This document shows positions 35,092-43,969 of a stretch of 64,000 nucleotides of DNA, one piece after another. The position numbers and the translations under genes were made by a program. Location: contig CAZMGV010000001.1 in the NCBI GenBank assembly GCA_964565925.1, forward strand, positions 372,001 through 436,000. The letters are read 5' to 3'. Each line of letters starts with the position of its first letter. Position 1 is the first letter of the stretch. Below the pieces are notes generated by a model. That model was not told where the DNA came from, did no database searches, and saw nothing but the letters and a program-made list of their open reading frames with translations. The stretch comes from CAZMGV01 sp964565925. GTDB lineage: Bacteria; JAGRBM01; JAHCIT01.

Positions 35092-36398
35092 CCCTTGGTG
35101 ACCTTGCCGAACAGCCGGAAAAAGTCCGGGAAGGACGTGTTCACACAATCGGTATCGTCGATCTCGATCGGTTCGTCTGCACGCAGCGACAACAGCGAGA
35201 GGCTCATGGCAATCCGGTGATCGCCGTAGCTCTTGAACTTGCAGGCCTGGATACGGCGCCCTGGCTCCCCGAATATCTTCATTCCCTCGTTGGTTTCCTG
35301 GACCTTGAATCCGGCGATCCGGAGGCCTTCGGCCATCGTCGCGATCCGGTCGGACTCCTTCACGCGGAGTTCCTCGGCGTTCTTGATCACAGTCTGCCCG
35401 TTGGCGAATGCCGCCGCCACGGCCAGCGCCGGGACCTCGTCAATGAGTCGCGGAATGAGTGCGCCGCCGATCTGGGCGTCCTTCAGCTTGCAGGGTTTCA
35501 CGCGAAGGGTCGCCACCGGCTCGCCGCTCTCCTCGCGTTCATCCAGCCGCTGGATATCGGCACCCATGCGTTCCAGTGCGGCAAGGATGCCGTCGCGGGT
35601 CGGATTCACACCGACATTCTTCAGAACCAGCTCACCCTTCTCGGCGATCAGCGCGGCGACCAGGAAAAACGCAGCCGACGAAATATCGCCCGGCACGATC
35701 ACTTTTGCACCCTTAAGCCGCTGGCCGCCCTGGATCGAGGCCTTCTTGCTGCTCCGCTCGATCTTTACGCCGAAATGGCCGCACATGCGTTCGGTATGAT
35801 CACGGGACAATGCCGGCTCACTGACACTCGTGACGCCGTCGGCAAACAGGCCGGCCAGCAGGATCGCGGATTTCACCTGCGCACTCGCGACCGGCGAGAC
35901 GTAGTCGATGCCTTTCAGTTTCGTTCCCGGCGGAAGCGGCCCCACGATGAGCGGCGCGTTCTGGCCGTCGTTCTCGCCCGTGATGATGGCGCCCATGGAG
36001 CGCAGAGGCTCTACAACCCGCTTCATCGGACGGCGCCGGATCGAGCTGTCGCCGTCCAGTCTTGAGCGGAAGTTCTGGGCCGACAGGATACCCGTCAGCA
36101 GGCGGATCGAGGTGCCCGAGTTACCTACATCGATGGTCGACGTCGGTTCCCTGAGACCGTCCACACCGACGCCGTGGACCACGACCCGGCCTTTGCCTGG
36201 CGCTTCGATTCTCACGCCCATCAGCTCGAACGCCTTGCGCGTGGCGACGCAGTCTTCGCTCTCCAGGAAGTTCTCGACCTCGGTCGTACCGTCGGCCAGC
36301 GAGCCGAACATCATCGAACGGTGCGAAACGGACTTGTCGCCCGGAAGCGCGATCTCCCCGCGGACGGTAGTGACGGGTTTCAGGGTGACGGAGCTCAT
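35088..36398 (-). CDS. aroA: 3-phosphoshikimate 1-carboxyvinyltransferase (EPSP synthase)
   Basis: AroA transfers the enolpyruvyl group of PEP to shikimate 3-phosphate. The 436 residues have LPGDKSVSHRSMM at the N-terminus, DVGNSGTSIRLL (PEP site), SRDHTERM and the RVKESDRI motif near residue 345. It is coupled to tyrA upstream and cmk downstream by 4-nt overlaps at each end. It takes part in the tyrosine/phenylalanine cluster with tyrA, hisC and pheA. No sign of a glyphosate-tolerant class was assessed. Confidence 0.97.
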   Translation of the reverse strand: MSSVTLKPVTTVRGEIALPGDKSVSHRSMMFGSLADGTTEVENFLESEDCVATRKAFELMGVRIEAPGKGRVVVHGVGVDGLREPTSTIDVGNSGTSIRLLTGILSAQNFRSRLDGDSSIRRRPMKRVVEPLRSMGAIITGENDGQNAPLIVGPLPPGTKLKGIDYVSPVASAQVKSAILLAGLFADGVTSVSEPALSRDHTERMCGHFGVKIERSSKKASIQGGQRLKGAKVIVPGDISSAAFFLVAALIAEKGELVLKNVGVNPTRDGILAALERMGADIQRLDEREESGEPVATLRVKPCKLKDAQIGGALIPRLIDEVPALAVAAAFANGQTVIKNAEELRVKESDRIATMAEGLRIAGFKVQETNEGMKIFGEPGRRIQACKFKSYGDHRIAMSLSLLSLRADEPIEIDDTDCVNTSFPDFFRLFGKVTKG

Positions 36399-37258
36399 GT
36401 GGTTCCCAGCTTGCGCCGCTCGACGGCGATATTCTCGAGATATTTTTCCAGAGCCGTGACATCACCCGAGCTCAGCATCTGGCGGATGTCGGCGACGCCC
36501 TTCTCGAACCGGCCGAGCGTTTTCAGCACTTCAGACTTGTTCTCCGTGAGGAGTCTCGCCCACAGGGCGCCCGGGCTCTGGGCCACCCGGGTCGTGTCAC
36601 GCAACCCGCCAGCCGCCATGGCGAGCGCGCCCGCACGAACGTTCTCGGCTTCCATCGCCGCCTGGAACAGGCTGTAGGCGACCAGATGCGGCAGATGGCT
36701 GATGGACGATAGAATCGCGTCGTGCTCGGCCGGGGTCATCACTTCCACCCGCATGCCGAGCCGCTTCCAGAACTCGCAGACCTTCGCTCTGGCGGTGGCG
36801 TCGGTGAGGGCGGTCGGCGTCACGATGCAGACGCGATCGTCGAACAGGCTTGCCTTGGCATGCTCTACACCGGCGTCGGAACCACCGGCGATGGGATGGG
36901 AGCCAACCCACGGCGTGTGCGACGGCATCCGCTTGTCGAGATAGTCGCACAGCGTGCCCTTTACGGAACCCACATCGGTAAAAATGCACCCCGGAAACAC
37001 GCGGTCACTTGCCACGTCGAAGGCAAGATCGCGTATCGTGTCGACCGGCGTGCACAGGATCACAAAGTCGCAGCCGTCGGCCACGTCCTCGATCTTCGTG
37101 CCGTATTCGTCAAGAGCGCCCATCGCCTGCGCCTGTTTGAGCTTGTCCGCCGAGCGGCCAAGCCCCACGACAGTTTTGGAGAGTCCGCGCCGCTTCATGG
37201 CAAGGCCCAGCGAGCCGCCCATGAGCCCCACGCCCACGATGAGTGTCCGTTCAAACAC
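36395..37258 (-). CDS. tyrA: Prephenate/arogenate dehydrogenase
   Basis: TyrA oxidatively decarboxylates prephenate (or arogenate) towards tyrosine. The 287 residues show the NAD-binding GVGLMGGSLG, DVGSVKG and the HPIAGGSDAGVEHA active-site segment. There is no C-terminal ACT domain, so allosteric control by tyrosine of the ACT type is absent. It overlaps hisC by 8 nt and aroA by 4 nt, inside the aromatic cluster. Substrate preference (prephenate or arogenate) cannot be fixed by eye. Confidence 0.95.
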   Translation of the reverse strand: MFERTLIVGVGLMGGSLGLAMKRRGLSKTVVGLGRSADKLKQAQAMGALDEYGTKIEDVADGCDFVILCTPVDTIRDLAFDVASDRVFPGCIFTDVGSVKGTLCDYLDKRMPSHTPWVGSHPIAGGSDAGVEHAKASLFDDRVCIVTPTALTDATARAKVCEFWKRLGMRVEVMTPAEHDAILSSISHLPHLVAYSLFQAAMEAENVRAGALAMAAGGLRDTTRVAQSPGALWARLLTENKSEVLKTLGRFEKGVADIRQMLSSGDVTALEKYLENIAVERRKLGTT

Positions 37259-38354
37259 GTTTCAGGACCTCCTCGAACGCCTTGAGACAGCGGATATTCT
37301 CTTCCGTATCGCCCACCGTAATGCGCAGATGTTCATTGAGCGCATAGACGCCCACAGGCCTGACGATCACCCCTTCGCGGAGCATGCCGTCGTAGATCGC
37401 CTTGGGCGATTTCGGGACTTTCACCAGAACGAAGTTCGCCCACGACGGCGTCACGGTGAGGCCAAGCTTCTTGAACCCGTCGCGCAGCATTTGCAGCCCG
37501 CGCGCGTTGGTCTCCCGCGAACGGCGGACAAAGTCATGGTCGTCCAGCGCGGCTACAGCCGCAGCCATCGCCACCGAATTGACGTTAAAGGGCTGGCGCA
37601 CACGCTCGAAGAAACTCACAAGCCGCTCACTGCCCACTCCGTAACCGGCACGGAATCCGGCAAGGCCGTAGATCTTGGAAAATGTACGGGTGATGAGAAT
37701 GTTATCCCGGCCCGCGCGGACATCCGCCCAGGGGTCAGGATATTCAGGGTCGGTCACGTATTCGGCATAAGCTTCGTCAACCAGCAGGAGCACATGATCC
37801 GGCAGCTTCGCGGCAAACCGGTTGAAGTCGGCCTTCTTCACGAGCGACCCGGTCGGGTTGTTCGGGTTCGCCAGATAGACGATCCGTGTATCGGGCCGGA
37901 TGGCCGCCAGTACCCGGTCGAGCGGTTGGTCGAACGTCACGGTATCGTCCACCGGAAGTTCAATAATCTGCGCGCCCGTCGCGGTGGTCACCAGCGGATA
38001 TACGACGAACGCGTGCCGGAACATGACAGCTGAAGTACCCGGTCCGAGCAGGGTCCGGGCGGCGATCTCGATCACGTCGTTGGAACCGTTGCCAAGCACG
38101 ATCTGCGACGGCTTCACCTTGTGCAGTTCGGCCAGTTTATTTTTGAGCTGAAAGCCCGATCCGTCGGGGTAGCGGTGGATGTCGGCGAGCGATAACCGGG
38201 CGGCGTCGATGGCCTTCGGGGAGGGTCCGAGCGGGTTTTCGTTGGAGGCGAGTTTCACAATATCCGTGATACCCAGCTCGCGCTCCAGCTCCTCGATCGG
38301 CTTGCCGCCGACATAGGGCATTAACTCACTGATATGTTTGGAGATATTGATCAC
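37251..38354 (-). CDS. hisC: Histidinol-phosphate / aromatic aminotransferase
   Basis: A 367-residue PLP aminotransferase of the HisC family (SKHISELMPYVGGKPIEEL, NENPLGPS, NPNNPTG, DEAYAEY and the PLP lysine in TFSKIYGLAG). Its place between pheA and tyrA, away from his genes, suggests it transaminates prephenate, phenylpyruvate or 4-hydroxyphenylpyruvate as well as or instead of histidinol phosphate. The GTG at 38354 is chosen because the family begins at INISKH. An upstream extension is not conserved-looking. Confidence 0.9.
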   Translation of the reverse strand: MINISKHISELMPYVGGKPIEELERELGITDIVKLASNENPLGPSPKAIDAARLSLADIHRYPDGSGFQLKNKLAELHKVKPSQIVLGNGSNDVIEIAARTLLGPGTSAVMFRHAFVVYPLVTTATGAQIIELPVDDTVTFDQPLDRVLAAIRPDTRIVYLANPNNPTGSLVKKADFNRFAAKLPDHVLLLVDEAYAEYVTDPEYPDPWADVRAGRDNILITRTFSKIYGLAGFRAGYGVGSERLVSFFERVRQPFNVNSVAMAAAVAALDDHDFVRRSRETNARGLQMLRDGFKKLGLTVTPSWANFVLVKVPKSPKAIYDGMLREGVIVRPVGVYALNEHLRITVGDTEENIRCLKAFEEVLKRV

Positions 38355-38468
38355 GCCAGAACATTTCCCCGCCCCCGTTTTCCGGGTCGGGAAGTTTCGC
38401 GTAGCACGGGTGGGGGGGTGGGGCAAACCACCCCCGTTACCCGCCTGCTGGAGGGGATACCGGACCCC

Positions 38469-39647
38469 TTACCGGGCGGCCGGATAGCTACCCAGTATCC
38501 GGAACAGCTGGCAGTGGGAGCGCATCTTTTCCAGCACCCCGGCCACATGCGGGTCCTGGGCGTGACCCATCAGGTCGAAGAAGAACACCGACTCCCACTT
38601 GCGGACGCGGGAAGGTCGGCTCTCGATCTTGGAAAGGTTGATCTTCGCATCCGCCGCGTAGCCGAGCAGCCGGAACAGGATGCCCGGTTCGTCCTTCACC
38701 GAACAGACGATACTGGTCTTGTCCCTGCCGGTGGGCCGGGTCTCCTGCAGTCCGATGACGGCGAAGCGCGTTTCGTTGTGGCTCACGTCCTCGATGCCGC
38801 GGGCGGCGTATTTGAGCTTGTAATATTCCGCTGCCAGTTCGCTGGCGATCGCCGCCCCCTTGGGGTCGTTGGCGGCCAGTTCCGCCGAGTGGGCGGTGCT
38901 GGAAGCCGGCAGCACCTCGATGCCCGGCAGATTCTTTGCCAGCCACTGGCGCACCTGCGCATAAGGCTGTGAAAACGCATAGATGCGTCGGATCTTCTTG
39001 ATGTCGCCCGAGATCGACAGGAGATGCTGATGCACTTCCACGTAGCTCTCGGCGCAGATATTCACCGTCGTATCGATGAACCGGTCGAAGGTGTAGGTGA
39101 CGGTGCCTTCGATGGAGTTCTCAAGCGGAACAAGACCGTAGTCGGCCCGCTGCTGTTCGACGACCTTGAAGACATCCGAGATGGAGGCCACCGGCTGGTA
39201 ACCCGCCGACGATCCGAAATACTGCAGTGCCGCCATGTGCGAGAACGTACCCTGCGGGCCCAGGTAGGCAACGCGGATCTCGCGCTCCAGCGCGATCGCG
39301 GCCGAAAATATCTCCCGGTAGATGAACTCAATGGCGCGGTTCGACAACGGGCCGGTGTTCTGCTTTGCCAGCCGGTCCAGCACCGAGCGTTCGCGCTCCG
39401 GCACATGGATGTGCGACATGGAATCGCGCTTGAGATCGCCCACTTTTTGAACGATACGGCCCCGTTCGTTGAGCAGTTTCAGGATCTGGTCGTCAACCCT
39501 GTCGATCTGCTGACGCAACTGGCCCAGTTGGGCGGCCACGGCAGGCGATGGGGGCTTGAGCGCTGCCGGTCTGGCTGAGGATTTGCCCGAAGTTTTGCCT
39601 GCAGGTTTAGGCGGTTTGCTCGAAGGTTTGGCTGGTCGTTTGGACAA
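38469..39647 (-). CDS. pheA: Bifunctional chorismate mutase / prephenate dehydratase (P-protein) with basic N-terminal tail
   Basis: This enzyme converts chorismate to prephenate and then phenylpyruvate. Order: an N-terminal Lys/Pro/Ser-rich tail (about 30 residues), an AroQ chorismate mutase helix domain (LRQQIDRVDDQILKLLNERG), the dehydratase domain (AYLGPQGTFSH, PLENSIEGTV, ETRFAVIG) and a C-terminal ACT domain (EPGILFRLL...ESRPSR) for phenylalanine feedback. The start is uncertain: TTG 39647 has GGAG 6 nt upstream, while GTG 39659 has none. It follows miaA by about 55 bp. Confidence 0.93.
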   Translation of the reverse strand: MSKRPAKPSSKPPKPAGKTSGKSSARPAALKPPSPAVAAQLGQLRQQIDRVDDQILKLLNERGRIVQKVGDLKRDSMSHIHVPERERSVLDRLAKQNTGPLSNRAIEFIYREIFSAAIALEREIRVAYLGPQGTFSHMAALQYFGSSAGYQPVASISDVFKVVEQQRADYGLVPLENSIEGTVTYTFDRFIDTTVNICAESYVEVHQHLLSISGDIKKIRRIYAFSQPYAQVRQWLAKNLPGIEVLPASSTAHSAELAANDPKGAAIASELAAEYYKLKYAARGIEDVSHNETRFAVIGLQETRPTGRDKTSIVCSVKDEPGILFRLLGYAADAKINLSKIESRPSRVRKWESVFFFDLMGHAQDPHVAGVLEKMRSHCQLFRILGSYPAAR

Positions 39648-39702
39648 GGGGCGCTCCACGGGACAGGTTTGACGTGAGCCTAGTGCGGCCCTTGAGGCGT
39701 GT

Positions 39703-40662
39703 CTATCCCCTCGAAATGACCTCAAGCGCCCGCCTGACCAGGTCAGCCTCGGAAACAGCAGCCGGGTCCACCCACTCGACGCCCGCTTCGGAGCGCCACC
39801 AGGTGAGCTGCTGCTTGGCATACTGACGCGTCCGGAGCGCAATTTCGGCTTCCAGCTCGGCCGCCCCGGTAAACGCCCTGCCCTTTACGTGCTCCAGCAC
39901 CTGGCGGTAACCGATCGCCTCGAAGGGCGGCGCGTCCTCGGGTACACCCGATTCGAGTAGTCCCCTGACTTCAGCTGTCCAGCCGGCCTGAAGCATCTTT
40001 GGCGTTCGCTCGCTGATCCGGCGGTGCAGATCGTCCTTAGGAGGCGAGAGCACCCAGACGGTCGCATCCACAGGCTTCTCCCTGAAACCGTGTTCCTCGT
40101 TCCATTTACCGAGCGGCTTGCCGGTCGAGCGAAGCACACCAAGCGCCCGTAAAATCCGTCTCCGGTCGCCGGGCTTCACGATGGCGGCGGTCACCGGGTC
40201 GTTCTGCTCCAGCTCTTTGCGCAAACGTTCAAGACCGCCGGACAAGTCCGCTTCGGCGTCGAGCGCCGCGAGAAATTCATCCGGCACTGGCGGCGCCCCC
40301 GAGAGGCCGTGCAGCAGTGCCCGCAGATACAGTCCCGTGCCGCCGACCACCACCGGATAGGCACCTCGCGCGTGTATCTGGCGAACGAGTTCGACGGCAT
40401 CTTTCAGAAATTCCGCTGCCGTGTAGCGCGACGCCTTGCCGGACTTCGGGTCGCGAATGTCGATCAGATGATGGGGGACTTCGGTGCGTTCCTGCGTAGA
40501 CGGCTTGTTCGACCCGATGTCGAACCCTTTGTACACCTGCACGGAGTCGGCGGAGACAATCTCGACCGGCTTCTGCTCGCGCCGTTTCGCCTCGCGGGCA
40601 ACAGCCATCGCCAGTGCCGATTTCCCGCCCGCCGTGGGGCCGGAGAGAACGAGGGTTTTCAC
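39703..40662 (-). CDS. miaA: tRNA dimethylallyltransferase
   Basis: MiaA adds the isopentenyl group to A37 of tRNAs that read UNN codons. The 319 residues contain the P-loop GPTAGGKSALA, the D-S-V-Q-V-Y-K-G-FDIGSNKP substrate segment, and VVGGTGLYLRALL. The start overlaps the mutL stop by 4 nt. The mutL-miaA pair is common in proteobacteria, though here hfq does not follow; pheA does. Confidence 0.97.
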   Translation of the reverse strand: MKTLVLSGPTAGGKSALAMAVAREAKRREQKPVEIVSADSVQVYKGFDIGSNKPSTQERTEVPHHLIDIRDPKSGKASRYTAAEFLKDAVELVRQIHARGAYPVVVGGTGLYLRALLHGLSGAPPVPDEFLAALDAEADLSGGLERLRKELEQNDPVTAAIVKPGDRRRILRALGVLRSTGKPLGKWNEEHGFREKPVDATVWVLSPPKDDLHRRISERTPKMLQAGWTAEVRGLLESGVPEDAPPFEAIGYRQVLEHVKGRAFTGAAELEAEIALRTRQYAKQQLTWWRSEAGVEWVDPAAVSEADLVRRALEVISRG

Positions 40663-42533
40663 ACCTTTTTCCCGAACCGTCTTTCAATCTCGACGAAGGG
40701 GAGTTCGAAAAAGACCGGGCGGCCGTGCGGGCAGTAGGCGCCGAAGTCGACCGAATCCATTTCAGCAAGAAACGCCCGTGCCTCTTCCGGCGAAAGCGAC
40801 CTCGGCCCCCGGATCACCGCGTGGCAGGCCATCCGGGCGCAGAGCCGGTCGAGCGCCTCCTGATCAGCGCCGCGGATCCGTTCGTCGGCCAGGTCGGCGG
40901 CGACTTCGGCGAACAGTCTCGACGGCTGGCGCCGTCCGAAGATCGCCGGCACCGCCCTGAGCAGCACCGTTGTCGGACCGAATGGCTCGAACTCGAAACC
41001 GAGCCTTTCCAGAACGCTGTATCCGTCGGTCACGGCCGACACCTCGGCACGGGTCAGTTCCACCGTGTCCGGCACCAGCAGCGCCTGTTTCATCACGGGC
41101 CGCGCGTCCGGATTGAACCGCTCCCTGAGACGATCATAGGCGACGCGTTCCATGGCGGCATGCTGGTCGATGACTAGAATGCCGCTGGCGTCCTGACAGA
41201 TCAGGAATTCGTTCTTCGCCTGCCCGATGATGTCGAGCGAACTGAACCGTCCGCCTGGCCGATGGGCAGGCATGGCCGCAGCAATAGCTGCCGGCGGCGG
41301 GATCGGCGCGGAACGAGCCACCTCGACCGAACGCGACTCCGGTTCGTAGTAGGCCGGCGCAGTTCCGCCCCGGCGGGCATACCCCACCGGCGCGAAACTC
41401 TCCGCAAGGTTCTGCTGCGGGGACGGCTCGCTGGTCTCGTAAGCCTGGCGCTCGCGGGCCGCCTTCCAGGGCGACATGGGGAGCGGCTTCTGGCCGTCGA
41501 GATTCCACGGCGTCGCCTGCACGAATGCCGTCACCGCCCGGTGCACCGCCGAGAACAGCGCGCCCGGGTCCTGGAACCGGACTTCCGTTTTGGCCGGGTG
41601 AACGTTCACATCCACGCGCTCAGGGTCGATCTCGATGTGGATCACGGCGTAGGGATAGCGGGCCTCCACCATCACCTCGCGGTAGGCCTGTGTGACGGCG
41701 GCGTTCAGCGCCCGGTCGCGGATCGGCCGCCCGTTCACGAGCAGGAAGATGCTTCGGGGCGACGCGCTCGTCTGAGTCGGATCGCTGAGCAGCCCGGCGA
41801 TCTTCACCAGCACGGAACCCTGCACCGTCCCTTCCCATTCGAGCGGGAACAGATGGCTGCGGAGCTTCTTGCCCCAGACGATCTCGGCCCGGTCCACGAG
41901 TGTCGCCCGGGGGCTCACCTCACAGGAAATCTTTCCGTCGTGACTGACCCTTAAACCGACGTCCTCGCGGGAGAACACCACGGCATCGATCACCTCGAGG
42001 CAGCGTTTGAGTTCCGAAGTCTCGCTCTTCAGGAACTTGCGCCGTGCTGGCACCGGAGCGAACAGGTTGCGCACCTCGACGGTCGTACCGTGAGGACGCG
42101 ATACCGGTTTCAGCTTGCCCGGCCTGCTGCCTTCCACCTCGATCCGCCCGCCCACATCGGTACCCTGGGCACGGCTCTCCAGAGCGAATTCCGAAACCGA
42201 CGCGATAGACGGCAGTGCCTCGCCGCGGAAACCGTAGGTCCGGATCGTATGCAGGTCTTCCACCCGGCGGACCTTGCTCGTCGCGTGACGTTCCAGCGCC
42301 AGTGGCAGTTCGTCCACGGAGATGCCCGAGCCGTTATCGACGACCCGGATCAACTCCTTGCCGCCTGCGGCCAGTTCGATATCGATCTGCGTGGCGCCGG
42401 CATCCAGCGCATTCTCAACCAGCTCCTTGAGTGCGCTGGAAGGACGCTCCACCACCTCGCCGGCGGCGATCTGGCTGACCACGGTGTCCGGCAGACGGAC
42501 GATGGTTCTGGCAGTGGAAGCAGCGGAAGGCAT
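40659..42533 (-). CDS. mutL: DNA mismatch repair protein MutL (endonuclease type)
   Basis: MutL links mismatch recognition by MutS to strand incision. The 624 residues have a GHKL ATPase N-terminus (IAAGEVVERPSSALKELVENALDAG, VDNGSGI, YGFRGEAL). The C-terminal domain carries the nuclease motif DQHAAMERVAYD, in which the last acidic residue is Asp rather than the usual Glu, with ACHAVIRG and CPHGRP. An intact nuclease fits organisms without MutH. The ATG 42533 is preferred to a longer frame because the family starts there. Confidence 0.96.
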   Translation of the reverse strand: MPSAASTARTIVRLPDTVVSQIAAGEVVERPSSALKELVENALDAGATQIDIELAAGGKELIRVVDNGSGISVDELPLALERHATSKVRRVEDLHTIRTYGFRGEALPSIASVSEFALESRAQGTDVGGRIEVEGSRPGKLKPVSRPHGTTVEVRNLFAPVPARRKFLKSETSELKRCLEVIDAVVFSREDVGLRVSHDGKISCEVSPRATLVDRAEIVWGKKLRSHLFPLEWEGTVQGSVLVKIAGLLSDPTQTSASPRSIFLLVNGRPIRDRALNAAVTQAYREVMVEARYPYAVIHIEIDPERVDVNVHPAKTEVRFQDPGALFSAVHRAVTAFVQATPWNLDGQKPLPMSPWKAARERQAYETSEPSPQQNLAESFAPVGYARRGGTAPAYYEPESRSVEVARSAPIPPPAAIAAAMPAHRPGGRFSSLDIIGQAKNEFLICQDASGILVIDQHAAMERVAYDRLRERFNPDARPVMKQALLVPDTVELTRAEVSAVTDGYSVLERLGFEFEPFGPTTVLLRAVPAIFGRRQPSRLFAEVAADLADERIRGADQEALDRLCARMACHAVIRGPRSLSPEEARAFLAEMDSVDFGAYCPHGRPVFFELPFVEIERRFGKKV

Positions 42534-42631
42534 CGGGGCGAATCCTAATCCAACCGGGCAAGCCGATGCCATCGGACCCATTGAGACGCCCTGCCTTGCG
42601 GCCGGCCGGGACCCTTGGGTAAATTCCTCGG

Positions 42632-43324
42632 ATGAGCGTCGCGGTCCGCCTCAAATCGCTGGGTTCCCGGGTGCTGACGAGCAGCGCTCTCCTTGAGGCT
42701 CGGCGGGCCTTCAGGTCTGCCGGACACCGGCTTGGCCGGACCGAGCCGGAGCTGCACCTTTTCATCGATTTTGCGAACCCTTACGTACCAATGGCCTGGC
42801 AGGCAGCCCGTTCCATTGTCTCCCGCCACAGTATTGCGTTCATCCCGGTCATCACCGCCCCGACGGCTAACGCGGCACAGGACCCTCAGCGGACACTGAA
42901 AGGGCCCTACTTTCTGAAAGACGCCGCCCGTGTGGCGAAATTCCACGCGGTTCCGTTTGCCGCCGAGACGCTGCCCTCGGAACCGTCCTCCCGGTATCTG
43001 CTGAGGGCTGCGGCGTATGCGTCGGACGAAGACCGGCTCTCGGCCTTCATTCAGGCGGCGCTGGATAAAATCTGGTCACGCGGCGAACCGGCGGACACCC
43101 AACGCGCGATCGAATCGCTGGCGTTGGACGCCGGGCTGGACCCGGCGCGGCTCTGGAGCGCGGCGAACGACCCCGCGAACGACAGCTTCGCGCTGGACGG
43201 CCGCAAGCTGCTTGAGGAACTGGGCCACTACGATACCGCCATGTTCGAGCTGGACGGCGAATGGTTCTGGGGTGTGGACCGGCTGGATTTTCTTTCGGAG
43301 CGCCTGCGGGCGCTGGGGCGCTGA
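42632..43324 (+). CDS. 2-hydroxychromene-2-carboxylate isomerase/DsbA-like thioredoxin-fold protein, degenerate
   Basis: A 230-residue protein of the GST-kappa/HCCA isomerase class. The N-terminal motif that normally reads FxSPxSY is FANPYVP (Asn49), so the catalytic serine of HCCA isomerases is absent. The late VDRLDFL segment and the helical insertion domain are kept. There is no CxxC, so it is not a disulfide oxidase. It lies 3 bp upstream of a paralogue, which suggests the two form a heterodimer or have divided function (inference). Confidence 0.75.
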   Translation: MSVAVRLKSLGSRVLTSSALLEARRAFRSAGHRLGRTEPELHLFIDFANPYVPMAWQAARSIVSRHSIAFIPVITAPTANAAQDPQRTLKGPYFLKDAARVAKFHAVPFAAETLPSEPSSRYLLRAAAYASDEDRLSAFIQAALDKIWSRGEPADTQRAIESLALDAGLDPARLWSAANDPANDSFALDGRKLLEELGHYDTAMFELDGEWFWGVDRLDFLSERLRALGR

Positions 43325-43327
43325 CCC

Positions 43328-43924
43328 ATGGCAGCCTCGGCAACCGTACGGTTCTTTTTCTCGTTCCGGAGCCCCTATTCCTACCTCGTAATGGGAAAGG
43401 CGTTCTCGCTGCCAAAGACCCATGACGTGGCAATGGAGTGGCGCGGCGTCCTGCCGATGGTGATGCGCGGCGTTCCGCTCTCCCGCTCGAAAATGCTGTA
43501 TATCCTTGCCGACACATCCCGTATCGCACGACGCGAGGGCATCCCGTTCGGCACTATTGCCGACCCCGTCGGCGACGGGGCAATCCGCTGCCTCAGGGTC
43601 GCCGAGTTCGCCAAAGATACCGGCCGGCTGGAACCATTTGTAAAAAGCGCCGCCAGAGGCATCTGGGCCGACGGAATCGAAGTGGCCGAGGACGCCGGGC
43701 TCCGCCGGGTGAGCGAACGCGGCGGCCTCCAGTGGAGTGACGTGAAACAGGCTGCTGCCGACGTTGCATACGACGCCCGCATCCAGGCGAATATCGCGCT
43801 GCTCAACCAGTGCGGGCAGTGGGGCGTGCCGACCTTTGAGAACGCCGGTGAACTGTTCTGGGGCCAGGACCGGTTCGACTATCTGGTCCGGCACCTGGAC
43901 GCACAGGGTCTCAGGAAGAAATAG
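43328..43924 (+). CDS. 2-hydroxychromene-2-carboxylate isomerase-like (DsbA/GST-kappa) protein
   Basis: A 198-residue paralogue of the previous gene. It keeps the FRSPYSYL motif with Ser15 at the position of the catalytic serine, plus WGVPTF (cis-proline) and FWGQDRFDYL. HCCA isomerases use glutathione in aromatic degradation, and close relatives are uncharacterised. The two genes are separated by 3 bp and are co-transcribed. The substrate is unknown. Confidence 0.8.
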   Translation: MAASATVRFFFSFRSPYSYLVMGKAFSLPKTHDVAMEWRGVLPMVMRGVPLSRSKMLYILADTSRIARREGIPFGTIADPVGDGAIRCLRVAEFAKDTGRLEPFVKSAARGIWADGIEVAEDAGLRRVSERGGLQWSDVKQAAADVAYDARIQANIALLNQCGQWGVPTFENAGELFWGQDRFDYLVRHLDAQGLRKK

Positions 43925-43969
43925 CGCCCCCGGGAATCCGGAACGGCATCGCTCTCACGGTACTGCGCT

